Below are positions 54,641 through 62,836 of a DNA stretch of 64,000 bases, one piece after another. Source of the DNA: DATCJA01 sp963814955. Its GTDB lineage: Bacteria; Acidobacteriota; Vicinamibacteria; Vicinamibacterales; UBA2999. The notes below the pieces were generated by a model, which ran no database searches, had not been told where the DNA came from, and saw only the letters and a list, made by a program, of their open reading frames with translations. A program made the translations under genes and the position numbers. Location: positions 62,001 through 126,000 of the forward strand of contig CAWFEX010000001.1 of NCBI GenBank assembly GCA_963814955.1, read 5' to 3'. The stretch's first letter is position 1; the number at the start of each line of letters is the position of its first letter.

Positions 54641-56815
54641 CTATCTTGCCAAGGGATCCGGCCGCATCTGGAAATGCATCGCAATTGGCGGCGTTCCTCT
54701 GCCGGTCTCCATATGGAACGGTACGCGGCTGCTGACCGTTGACCACAGCCCGCGTCCTTTCCATCCGCCATTCGGATTGTCGATGCGGCCATCCATCCAC
54801 TTCGTGTAGAAGCCCATCGGGTAGGGGACGCGGAGCACCACCCACTTGCCATCCTTCAAGGCGAGAAACGCATCCGACTGATTGCCAGTCGCGATTGGCG
54901 TGTTCGTCCCAAGTCCGAGTGTGTTGAACTGATCGACCCAGGCGAAATAGCTGCCTTCGGCGCTGCCGCTGTCCTGCACGTTCTTGAACTGCGGCAGCGG
55001 TTGGGCATACAGCGTCCACGCCTCGGGGCAGTGCTGTCCGGTTGCCTTCGGTCCGTTCAGCGGACTGCCGCATCTGCGGCGGTCGAAGCTGGCAAGGTGA
55101 CCGCTCCCGAGCGCGACCCAGGCGACGCCGTTGCGATCGACGTCCATGCCGCGAGGGGAGTACCCCTGAATCGGCGCGTTCGGATTGAGCCACGGCAACT
55201 CGTATCGTTCGGCAATTGCGGTTTCCGTCGGATTCGCTCCGGGTACGAGGCGGATGATTGCGCCGGGGAAGCCAAGGACCGAGCCCCACACCGAACCATC
55301 CGGCGCAGGATTCACGGTGTAGAGCGCGTCACCAATGCGCTTGTCTTTGGTGGGATCGATTGGTTGATCGGCTTCCACGTACGCATCGCGCCTGCCGTTG
55401 CCGTTCGTGTCCAGGATCAGCGGGGTCCACCCCTGCGACATCGCCTCGTTGCCCGTCTCGATGAAGGCTTTCGTATTGATCCACCCGAAATAAGGGCTGC
55501 CATACCCGTTGAACCAGAGCGTGTTGTTCGCATCCTCGGCAAACATCAGATGGTGCGTGTCGAAGCACGTGCTTATCTGCGTCAGCCTCTTGGTCTTCGG
55601 GTCGTACACGGCCGCCTGCCGCACGGCGCTGTCGATGGGAAAGAGCTTCGCTGACGGGTGCGTCGATCCCTTCTTGCAGTATTCGGGATTCTCCGGAGGA
55701 CGGACGCGCGCCGTCATCCACACGCGACCTTCACCGTCGAGCATCGGATTGTGGATATCCATCCGGCTGGTCCAGATGGCTTCACTGCCCCAGTAGGGTG
55801 ACGGCTGCAGCACCTTGTTGGGCGCCACCGGCGTTTTCGGATCGCGCGGCGACACAGGAATTCTGCTCGGTGTGTGCTGCGTTGGATCGAGCACCGGGAT
55901 GTAATCGGCGCTGAGCTCCGGCGCTCCATAGATCGGGCCGTTGGCATTCACCGTAGGCCTCCGCCTGTCCGTTGATACCTGGTCGTGCATGTAGACCTTT
56001 GGATCGGCCCAGTACCACTGCGTAATGACGACGTTCCGTTCCAGGCCCTGCGGGCGCGGGGGCGCGGGCGGGACCTCGCCCTTCACGATGCGATCAGTCC
56101 AGTCCGCGAACATGGTCAGCGCCCGGGGCGCACCGAAGAGGCCTAACTCTCTGACCATGTCCGGACCTGCCTGCCCCGATTGGATGCGGCGCGCCCACGC
56201 TTCCCGCGAAGACGTGAACCCGCCGAGTTCCCTGGGCATCTCCCGGGTTGCCTTGTTCCCAAGCTGATGACAGGTGTAGCAGCTGCCATTTTTCAACCAC
56301 GCGAGCCACTGGGCCTGCATCTTCATTTCCGGCGCTATGCCGTTGCCCTGGGCGCCCGTTCCCGGAAACTCGCTCTTCTCGGGTATCTGGAGCATCGACG
56401 CCCAGTACCCCGCGGGGTAATACTGTGCGGCCGCGCGTGGACTCGGAGCGGGCACCGCCGTGAGGTTGAGAATCCTGCCCGGTGCGGCCGGCACTTTCTG
56501 GGAATCAACGAGTCCGTACCCGCGCACCCACACGTTGTAGTTTGCTTTCGGAAGATCCGGCACGAGATAGCGGCCGCGATCGTCCGTGACGACGATCTTG
56601 GCAAACCGGGTAGGCAGGCTTGTTGTTTCCGCAATCACCCACACACCGGCTTCAGGTCCATTCGGGCTCGTCACAACGCCGCCAATGTCATCGGTGTCGA
56701 TGGTCAGGGCATCGCCGTCCTGTTGCCGGGCGCTTGTGACAGCCAGAGTCGTCATCAAGGTCAGACCGACGACCAATGTCAGCGTGCCAACTGATGAACG
56801 CAGTCTCGTACTCAT
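54641..56815 (-). CDS. Secreted carboxypeptidase-regulatory/c-heme/propeller protein
   Basis: 724 residues. After the signal peptide (TLTLVVGLTLMTTLAVTSA) comes a CarboxypepD regulatory (TTL-like) beta sandwich (IGGVVTSPNGPEAGVWVIAET, GRYLVPDLPKANYNVWVRGYG). Around residues 180-190 a heme-c motif CYTCH appears (KNGSCYTCHQLG), though only one site and no axial Met is obvious. The rest is a propeller-like set of repeats (GRVWMTARVRPPENPEYC, GSVWGSVLGFPGAIIRLVPG). The ATG at 56815 follows GGAGGAACCG; a start 30 bases upstream is also possible. It may be an extracytoplasmic oxidoreductase; the function is unknown. Confidence 0.75.
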   Translation of the reverse strand: MSTRLRSSVGTLTLVVGLTLMTTLAVTSARQQDGDALTIDTDDIGGVVTSPNGPEAGVWVIAETTSLPTRFAKIVVTDDRGRYLVPDLPKANYNVWVRGYGLVDSQKVPAAPGRILNLTAVPAPSPRAAAQYYPAGYWASMLQIPEKSEFPGTGAQGNGIAPEMKMQAQWLAWLKNGSCYTCHQLGNKATREMPRELGGFTSSREAWARRIQSGQAGPDMVRELGLFGAPRALTMFADWTDRIVKGEVPPAPPRPQGLERNVVITQWYWADPKVYMHDQVSTDRRRPTVNANGPIYGAPELSADYIPVLDPTQHTPSRIPVSPRDPKTPVAPNKVLQPSPYWGSEAIWTSRMDIHNPMLDGEGRVWMTARVRPPENPEYCKKGSTHPSAKLFPIDSAVRQAAVYDPKTKRLTQISTCFDTHHLMFAEDANNTLWFNGYGSPYFGWINTKAFIETGNEAMSQGWTPLILDTNGNGRRDAYVEADQPIDPTKDKRIGDALYTVNPAPDGSVWGSVLGFPGAIIRLVPGANPTETAIAERYELPWLNPNAPIQGYSPRGMDVDRNGVAWVALGSGHLASFDRRRCGSPLNGPKATGQHCPEAWTLYAQPLPQFKNVQDSGSAEGSYFAWVDQFNTLGLGTNTPIATGNQSDAFLALKDGKWVVLRVPYPMGFYTKWMDGRIDNPNGGWKGRGLWSTVSSRVPFHMETGRGTPPIAMHFQMRPDPLAR

Positions 56816-56887
56816 TCGGTTCCTCCGCTTACAACTGGCCATCATACGCCAACCAGCCGAGCGGTTCTGCCGTTGTAGGATTCAGAC

Positions 56888-59071
56888 GTGCGTCGTACGT
56901 TGCTCGTCGTCCTTTCGACCGCCGTGATGCTGGCAGGTTCTGGAAGTCGCTTCATCGCGATTGTCGCGGTCGCGCAGTCGCCGCTGCGAAACGGCCTGGC
57001 AGAGAGCCCGAGCCCGTACTTGCGTGCGGCCGCCAGACAGCCGGTCCACTGGCAGGAGTGGAACGATGAGGTCTTCGCCCTCGCGCGCAAGCTCGATCGA
57101 CCGGTCTATCTCGACATCGGCGCGATCTGGTGTCACTGGTGCCATGAGATGGATCGGGAGTCGTACGAGAACAGCGAGATCGCCGCGCTCATCAACGAAT
57201 TGTTCGTCCCTGTCAAAGTGGATCGCGACGTTCGTCCTGACATCGATGCAAGGTATCAACGCGCGGTGGTGGAGCTTGCGGGCAGCGGTGGCTGGCCGCT
57301 CACCGTGATCCTGACTCCGGACGGCAATGCGTTTTACGGGGCCACGTATCTGCCGCCCGAGACTTTGCGGACGGTGCTTCGACAGGTGGCTCAGGGCTAC
57401 CGGACCGATCGCCAGCGCGTGGCGTTCACGGCCGAATCAATCCGCAAACGCGTGGCTGCCTCGGACGCCAAAGTCGCGACGCTCAACGGAGATGTCATCA
57501 CTGGCGTCGTCGACCACCTTCGTCGCAACTTCGATTCAGCGGATGGCGGATTCTCGCAGGCCCCGAAATTTCCTCCCGGCAACGCGCTGGCGCTGCTCGT
57601 TCATCGATACATACAGACTGGCGATGTTCGATTGCTCGAGATGGTTACCAGGACCCTCGACAAGATGGCGGCTGGAGGCGTCCGCGACCAGCTCTCGGGA
57701 CGTTTTCACCGATATACCACCGACAGGAGCTGGCGGCTGCCCCACTTCGAGGTGATGCTTTACACCCAGGCCGAGGTGCTTTCGACTTACCTCGATGCAT
57801 ACGCACTTACAGGCAACGAGACGTACCGTCAGGTGGCCGAGGAACTGATCGGCTTCCTCAAAGCCTCTTTTTCAGGAGCGGACGGAGGGTTCTACGCATC
57901 ACACGACGCCGACGCCTCTGCGGACGACGACGGCTCGTATTACACGTGGAGCGTCAATCAACTCGAGGCAGCGCTTCCGCAGGCCGAAGCCGACATTCTC
58001 CGTCGCTATTACGACATTGGTCCGAAGGGCGAAATGGCGATCGCTCCGAGGACGAAGGATCCCACCCAGAATGTTCTGTGGGTGTCGGCGAGTCCCGAAC
58101 AAATCGCACGAGACCTGCGGAAACCTGTCGACGAGGTCAAGGCGCTGATCGAGTCTGGTCGTCGCAGGATGATCGAAGCCAGGCGAGGCCGACCTGCGCC
58201 CGCAATCGACCGCAATATCCTGACGGATTGGAACGGCATGATGGTGTCGTCGTACCTGAAGGCGTACGAGACGCTCGGCGACGAAGAAGCGCGCGCCTTT
58301 GCGCTCAAGACGCTCGATTTCATCCTGAAGCGGAATTTCAGCGCCACCGCCGGCATGTTCCATTCATTCCTTGGGAGCGAACGTCTGGTGCCAGGCCTGC
58401 TTGCCGACCAGGTGATGATCGCCCAGGCGTTGCTCGATGCGTACGAAGTGACCGGCGACCCGAATCACCTGATCAGGGCTCGCCAGATCATGATCTGGAC
58501 CATCCAGAATCTCTGGGATGCCAGCGGCGGCGCGTTCTTCGACACCAAGCCCAACCCGAACGCGGCGGGCCTGCTCGCCATTCCGCACAAGCCGATTCAC
58601 GACACACCTGCCACCTCAGGGAATGCGGTTGCGGCCCAGGTGCTGAACCGCCTCTACTACTTCACGCAGGAATCACGGTTTCGCGACTTCGCGAAAGTCA
58701 CGATCGAGACCTTCGCGGGCCGGGTCCGCGACGAAGGCACGTTCATGGCCGCGCTCGGCGTCGCCGCCCAGGAGTATGTCGAGTATCCGACGACGGCGAT
58801 TGTCATCGGGAAGGCGGGGGATCCAACAGCCGCTGCGCTGCACCGCGCGGCACTATCGGCATTTCGTCCCGGGAAGATCGTCATGCGTGTCGAGCCCGAT
58901 CGCGTCAATCGCGATCAGCTCCCCGCGGCCGTGCGCCCGGTGCTGGACAGCGTCGGAGCAGACCGATGGCCGCTGGCGTTCGTCTGCTCGGCAACTGCCT
59001 GCGCGCTGCCGACCGCGTCGCCCACCGACGTGGCTGCGCTCGTCAGGAACTTCGGTCTGACGCGTCGCTAG
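56888..59071 (+). CDS. DUF255/YyaL-type thioredoxin-domain protein
   Basis: 727 residues with a signal (LLVVLSTAVMLAGSG). The N-terminal thioredoxin-like domain has the WCHWCHEMDRESYEN motif; the classic CxxC is present as Cys-His-Trp-Cys. The usual block SPSPYLRAAARQPVHWQEW precedes it. The rest is an (alpha/alpha) barrel like N-acylglucosamine epimerase, with DRNILTDWNGMMVSSYLKAYE. Human SPATA20 is a relative. Function is unknown. The start is a GTG; the gene diverges from the heme/propeller gene across about 70 bases. Confidence 0.88.
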   Translation: MRRTLLVVLSTAVMLAGSGSRFIAIVAVAQSPLRNGLAESPSPYLRAAARQPVHWQEWNDEVFALARKLDRPVYLDIGAIWCHWCHEMDRESYENSEIAALINELFVPVKVDRDVRPDIDARYQRAVVELAGSGGWPLTVILTPDGNAFYGATYLPPETLRTVLRQVAQGYRTDRQRVAFTAESIRKRVAASDAKVATLNGDVITGVVDHLRRNFDSADGGFSQAPKFPPGNALALLVHRYIQTGDVRLLEMVTRTLDKMAAGGVRDQLSGRFHRYTTDRSWRLPHFEVMLYTQAEVLSTYLDAYALTGNETYRQVAEELIGFLKASFSGADGGFYASHDADASADDDGSYYTWSVNQLEAALPQAEADILRRYYDIGPKGEMAIAPRTKDPTQNVLWVSASPEQIARDLRKPVDEVKALIESGRRRMIEARRGRPAPAIDRNILTDWNGMMVSSYLKAYETLGDEEARAFALKTLDFILKRNFSATAGMFHSFLGSERLVPGLLADQVMIAQALLDAYEVTGDPNHLIRARQIMIWTIQNLWDASGGAFFDTKPNPNAAGLLAIPHKPIHDTPATSGNAVAAQVLNRLYYFTQESRFRDFAKVTIETFAGRVRDEGTFMAALGVAAQEYVEYPTTAIVIGKAGDPTAAALHRAALSAFRPGKIVMRVEPDRVNRDQLPAAVRPVLDSVGADRWPLAFVCSATACALPTASPTDVAALVRNFGLTRR

Positions 59072-59122
59072 ATGAAATCGGCTCTAGCATTAAGATTACG
59101 ACTCGACGTGGAGGGTTCAGTG

Positions 59123-60325
59123 ATGGAAGGTGCGTGCGATCGAGGGAACAAAGGAATGTCGCGCCGGGGCGCCGTGAAAGCGCTTAGTGGTCTTGCGGGA
59201 GTCGCGTTTGCCGCGGGCGATCTGTTCGCGCAGCAGCGCGCCGAGCCGCCGTCCACCATCACGAATCCGCCGCGCGATTTCGACCAGCCAACGACCTACT
59301 TCACGGATCCCGACATCCTGACAGTCGACCCGTCGTTCAACAACTACGTCCAGCCGCAAAACTCAATTCGCCGGCTGTGGACTGGTGGCCTGTGGCTCGA
59401 AGGTCCGGCCTGGAGCGGCGTGGGCAAATATCTCGTTTTCAGCGACATCCCGAACAACCGTCAGATGCGGTGGAGCGAGGACGAAGGGCGGGTCAGCGTG
59501 TTCCGCTATCCGGCGAACAACAGCAATGGCAACACGTTCGACTTCCAGGGCAGACAGCTCTCCTGCGAACACTTGATGCGCCGTGTCGTCCGCTACGAGC
59601 ACGACGGATCGGTGACGATCATCGCCGACAACTACGGCGGCAAGCGGCTCAACTCGCCCAACGACGTCGTCCCGCATCCAGACGGCAGTTATTGGTTCAC
59701 GGATCCGCCGTACGGTGGCGGCCTGTTCGAGGGGCAGCCTGACGCTGCAGGCGGTCCGACGAATGCAAGCGGACGGTTGAACCCACGGCTCGGCCTGCCA
59801 CCTGAACTCGGCACCTTCAGGCGCGAGTTGCCGACCGGCGTCTATCGCGTCGATTCCAGTGGCAAGGTCGATCTCGTCGTTGGCGAAGACCAGCTGGCGG
59901 ATCCGAATGGGCTCGTGTTCTCGCCCGATTACAAGCGCTTGTACGTCATCAGCACCGGCCGCGGCCCCGGCGATACCGGCCCGGGTGGAACGCGCGAGAT
60001 GTTTTCGTTCGATGTGGCGAACAACCGCCTCACGAACCGCCGTCTCTTCAGCAATTTCATGGTCGACGGCGTCACATGCGGTCCCGATGGCGCCCGCTGC
60101 GACGTCGACGGCAACGTCTGGTGCTCGAGCAATGCCGGACGCGCCGTCGGCTACAACGGCGTCACCGTCTGGAACCCGAACGGCATGCTCATCGGCCGCA
60201 TTCGACTGCCCGAGGTGTGCGCGAACGTATCCTTTGGTGGCCCGAAGCGCAACCGTCTCTTCATGGCGGCGAGCCAGTCGTTGTACTCCGTCCACTTCAA
60301 TACCCAGGGCGCCGCGCCCGCGTAA
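59123..60325 (+). CDS. SMP-30/gluconolactonase-family protein with Tat signal
   Basis: 400 residues. The Tat-type N-terminus has the twin arginines in MSRRGAVKALSGLAGVAFAAG. The six-bladed propeller has LWLEGPAWSG, LVFSDIPNNRQMRW, KRLNSPNDVVPHPDGSYWFTDPPYG, LADPNGLVFSPDYKRLYV and GARCDVDGNVWCSS, which provide the calcium-binding Glu, Asn and Asp residues of the family. GGAGGG precedes the chosen ATG, which leaves a 12-residue leader before the Tat arginines. It would hydrolyse lactones such as gluconolactone outside the cytoplasm. Confidence 0.85.
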   Translation: MEGACDRGNKGMSRRGAVKALSGLAGVAFAAGDLFAQQRAEPPSTITNPPRDFDQPTTYFTDPDILTVDPSFNNYVQPQNSIRRLWTGGLWLEGPAWSGVGKYLVFSDIPNNRQMRWSEDEGRVSVFRYPANNSNGNTFDFQGRQLSCEHLMRRVVRYEHDGSVTIIADNYGGKRLNSPNDVVPHPDGSYWFTDPPYGGGLFEGQPDAAGGPTNASGRLNPRLGLPPELGTFRRELPTGVYRVDSSGKVDLVVGEDQLADPNGLVFSPDYKRLYVISTGRGPGDTGPGGTREMFSFDVANNRLTNRRLFSNFMVDGVTCGPDGARCDVDGNVWCSSNAGRAVGYNGVTVWNPNGMLIGRIRLPEVCANVSFGGPKRNRLFMAASQSLYSVHFNTQGAAPA

Positions 60326-60387
60326 ATTTACGTCCTGATAAGAATTGCTCCGTGTCTCCGAGACTCTGTGGCCCGTGGATGTGAACG

Positions 60388-61266
60388 ATGAATATCGGAT
60401 TCATCGGTCTCGGCGTCATGGGGCGTCCGATGGCGCTGCATCTGCTCGAGGCTGGATACACGCTGGGGGTATATGCCAGGCGCCAAGACGCCGCCGCACC
60501 GTTGATCGCTGCCGGCGCGTTTCTTTCTTCCACGCCCGCCGAGCTGGCCTCGCGGTCCGATGTCGTCATCACGATGGTGACCGCGACATCCGACGTTGAA
60601 GAAGTATTGCTGGGCGAGAACGGCGTGCTCGCCGGCGCGAGGCCAGGGGCCACGGTCATCGACATGAGCACGATTGCGCCGCGCCCGACTCAGCGCATCG
60701 CCGCCGCGCTCGGCGCCAAACAGGTACGGATGCTGGACGCGCCTGTGACAGGCGGCCCCGCCGGAGCGGAGGCTGCGACGCTCACCATCATGGTTGGCGG
60801 CGATCCGGCCGTGCTCGAGGAGATGCGCCCCGTTCTCGGGCGTCTCGGAAAGCAGATCGTGCACATGGGCGGTCATGGCGCCGGACAGATTGCGAAGGCG
60901 TGCAACCAGCTGGCGCTGCTCGTAAACGCGCAGGGTGCCGCCGAGGCGCTGGCCCTTGGCGTGCGCTGCGGCTTGAACCCGCACACGCTGCGCCAGGCGC
61001 TCCTTGGGGGTATCGCCGCGAGCCGGGTGCTCGACGTGTTTGGCGAGCGCATGGCGGCGCGGGAGTTCGCCCCGGGGATGGCGACGCGCCTTTACGACAA
61101 AGATCTCCGCATCGTGCTCGACCTCGCTCGTGAAGCGGGCCAGCAGTTGCCGGCGGGGAATCTGGTTCGGAAGCACCTTGACCAGATGATGGCGCGCGGT
61201 GAGGGGAACAAGGATCTGGCAGCGCTCATTGAGACGCTCGAGCACGAACAGGCACCTAAGACGTAG
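60388..61266 (+). CDS. 3-hydroxyisobutyrate dehydrogenase-family reductase
   Basis: 292 residues. The Rossmann motif is MNIGFIGLGVMGRPMALHLLEAG. The substrate-binding DAPVTGGPAGAEAATLTIMVGG follows, and the catalytic Lys lies in GAGQIAKACNQLALLVN. This family reduces or oxidises 3-hydroxy acids such as 3-hydroxyisobutyrate, tartronate semialdehyde or glyoxylate. It follows the SMP-30 gene on the same strand, so a sugar-acid pathway is possible. Its stop codon is inside a hairpin repeat (copy C). Confidence 0.9.
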   Translation: MNIGFIGLGVMGRPMALHLLEAGYTLGVYARRQDAAAPLIAAGAFLSSTPAELASRSDVVITMVTATSDVEEVLLGENGVLAGARPGATVIDMSTIAPRPTQRIAAALGAKQVRMLDAPVTGGPAGAEAATLTIMVGGDPAVLEEMRPVLGRLGKQIVHMGGHGAGQIAKACNQLALLVNAQGAAEALALGVRCGLNPHTLRQALLGGIAASRVLDVFGERMAAREFAPGMATRLYDKDLRIVLDLAREAGQQLPAGNLVRKHLDQMMARGEGNKDLAALIETLEHEQAPKT

Positions 61267-61283
61267 TGTCCGGCTTGCCGGCC
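61261..61283 (-). repeat. GTCCGNCT hairpin repeat, copy C
   Basis: Read on the minus strand it is GGCCGGC, AA, GCCGGAC, then ACTACGT. One stem pair is broken. It supplies the TAG stop of the dehydrogenase gene. Confidence 0.5.
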
Positions 61284-61300
61284 AGCCCGGAACCCCCCGG

Positions 61301-61903
61301 ATGCTCAACGAACGGATGATCGATCTGTACGAACGGCACGCTCGCGATTTCGATCGCGATCGAGGCCGATCGCTGCAGGAAAAGACCTGGCTCGACAGGT
61401 TCATCGGGCTGCTCGAGCCGCCAGCCACCATCCTCGATATCGGCTGCGGCACGGGGGAGCCAATCGCCAGGTACCTCACTCAAAATGGCTGCAGCGTCGT
61501 CGGCGTCGATTCATCGCCGTCGATGATCGAAATATTCCGCGGCCGATTTCCATCCGCTGAATGCCTCGTCACGGATATGCGAACGCTGCAGCTCGGCCGC
61601 CGCTTCGATGGCATTCTCGCGTGGGACAGCTTCTTTCATCTGAGCATGGACGACCAGCGCGCGATGTTTCCGCGTTTCGCGGCGCACGTCCATCCTGGGG
61701 CGCCATTGATGTTCACCGGAGGTCCCCGGGAGGGTGAGGCGATCGGGAGCTACTGCGGGGAGCCGCTCTATCACGCCAGCCTCGATCCAGCGGAGTACGA
61801 ACGGCTTCTGAGGTCGAACGGTTTCGCCGTGCGCGCCTACACCGCGGAGGATCCCGACTGTGGTGGTCATAGGGTGTGGCTCGCGACGTTCGACGAATCG
61901 TAA
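61301..61903 (+). CDS. Class I SAM-dependent methyltransferase
   Basis: 200 residues. Motif I is ILDIGCGTGEPIARYL and the acidic SAM-ribose residue is in VVGVDSSPSMIEIF. Later motifs are FDGILAWDSFFHLS and GAPLMFTGGPREGEAIG. The acceptor is unknown. The ATG has no good ribosome site; a second in-frame ATG lies 12 bases on. It begins within 20 bases of the repeat copy C. Confidence 0.85.
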   Translation: MLNERMIDLYERHARDFDRDRGRSLQEKTWLDRFIGLLEPPATILDIGCGTGEPIARYLTQNGCSVVGVDSSPSMIEIFRGRFPSAECLVTDMRTLQLGRRFDGILAWDSFFHLSMDDQRAMFPRFAAHVHPGAPLMFTGGPREGEAIGSYCGEPLYHASLDPAEYERLLRSNGFAVRAYTAEDPDCGGHRVWLATFDES

Positions 61904-61905
61904 TG

Positions 61906-61931
61906 GTCCGCCTGAAGGCGGACACTACGTA
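61906..61931 (+). repeat. GTCCGNCT hairpin repeat, copy B
   Basis: GTCCGCCT, two loop bases, AGGCGGAC, then ACTACGTA. Compared with copy A, both sides of the stem changed together (G to C on one side, C to G on the other). It lies between the stops of the methyltransferase and SDR genes. Confidence 0.65.
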
Positions 61932-61937
61932 CGTCAT

Positions 61938-62729
61938 TCAGAACGCGCTCTTCACGACACCGCCGTCTACGCGCAGGGCGGCGCCGGTAGTGGCCGACGA
62001 GAGCGGGCTGGCGACATACGCCACGAGCGACGCGGTTTCCTCAGGCTTGGCGAACCGCTTGATGAGCGACGTCGGCCGGACCTTCCGGAAGAACTCCTTC
62101 TCGAATTCCTCGAATGTTTTTCCTTCCTGCTTCGCCAGTGCCTCGACGAACTCGCCGACGCCACGCGACCTGGTGGGTCCCGGGAGGACGCAGTTCACGG
62201 TGATGCCTGTGCCGGCGACGTATTCGGCGAGACCGCGTGACACGGCAAGCTGCGCTGTCTTCGTCACGCCGTAATGAATCATCTCGGACGGAATCTGCAC
62301 ACCGCTTTCGCTCGAAATGAAGATGATGCGACCCCAGTTCCGCTCTTTCATCGATGGGAGGTACAGCCGCGCCAGGCGAATACCGCTGAGGACATTCACT
62401 TCAAAAAAGCGCTTCCACTCGTCGTCGGTGATCTCCTCGAACGTCTCTGGTTCGAAGATGCCCAGGTTGTTCACCAGAATTTCAACGGAGGGGAACTGAC
62501 GCACGAGATCGGCGGCGGCTGCCGCCGAGGTCATATCGCCGGCGAATCCAACAGCACCGCCGGGCGCCAGCGCGTTGAGGCGTGCGACGGCGGCATCAAC
62601 CGATTCCTTCGAACGTCCGTTTACGATGACTCGAGCCCCCTCGCGCGCGAGCGCTTCGCAGATCGCGAACCCGATGCCCGCGGTGCTCCCGGTCACGAGG
62701 GCCAGCTTTCCGGTCAGTCCCAAATCCAT
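61938..62729 (-). CDS. Short-chain dehydrogenase/reductase (SDR)
   Basis: 263 residues. The cofactor motif is ALVTGSTAGIGFAIC, with VNNLGIF in the middle. The catalytic residues are Ser in IIFISSESG, and Tyr and Lys in IHYGVTKTAQLA. The C-terminus ends GAALRVDGGVVKSAF. AGGAG lies eight bases before the ATG at 62729; an earlier in-frame start is less likely. The substrate is unknown. Confidence 0.92.
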   Translation of the reverse strand: MDLGLTGKLALVTGSTAGIGFAICEALAREGARVIVNGRSKESVDAAVARLNALAPGGAVGFAGDMTSAAAAADLVRQFPSVEILVNNLGIFEPETFEEITDDEWKRFFEVNVLSGIRLARLYLPSMKERNWGRIIFISSESGVQIPSEMIHYGVTKTAQLAVSRGLAEYVAGTGITVNCVLPGPTRSRGVGEFVEALAKQEGKTFEEFEKEFFRKVRPTSLIKRFAKPEETASLVAYVASPLSSATTGAALRVDGGVVKSAF

Positions 62730-62745
62730 GCACTCACTCCTGCGG

Positions 62746-62829
62746 CAAGTCACAAGTCACAAGTCACAGGTCACAAGTGAAGCAGTTTCGGGCTTTCGTT
62801 GAGCCTTGTGACTTGTGACTTGTGACTTG
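62746..62829. repeat. AAGTCAC inverted repeat array
   Basis: The left arm (62746-62777) has four heptamers AAGTCAC or GGTCACA; the right arm (62805-62829) is their reverse complement. 25 bases pair, with a loop of about 28. It lies between the GGT stop and the SDR start, both on the minus strand, and may end the GGT transcript. Confidence 0.75.
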
Positions 62830-62836
62830 AATGTGG

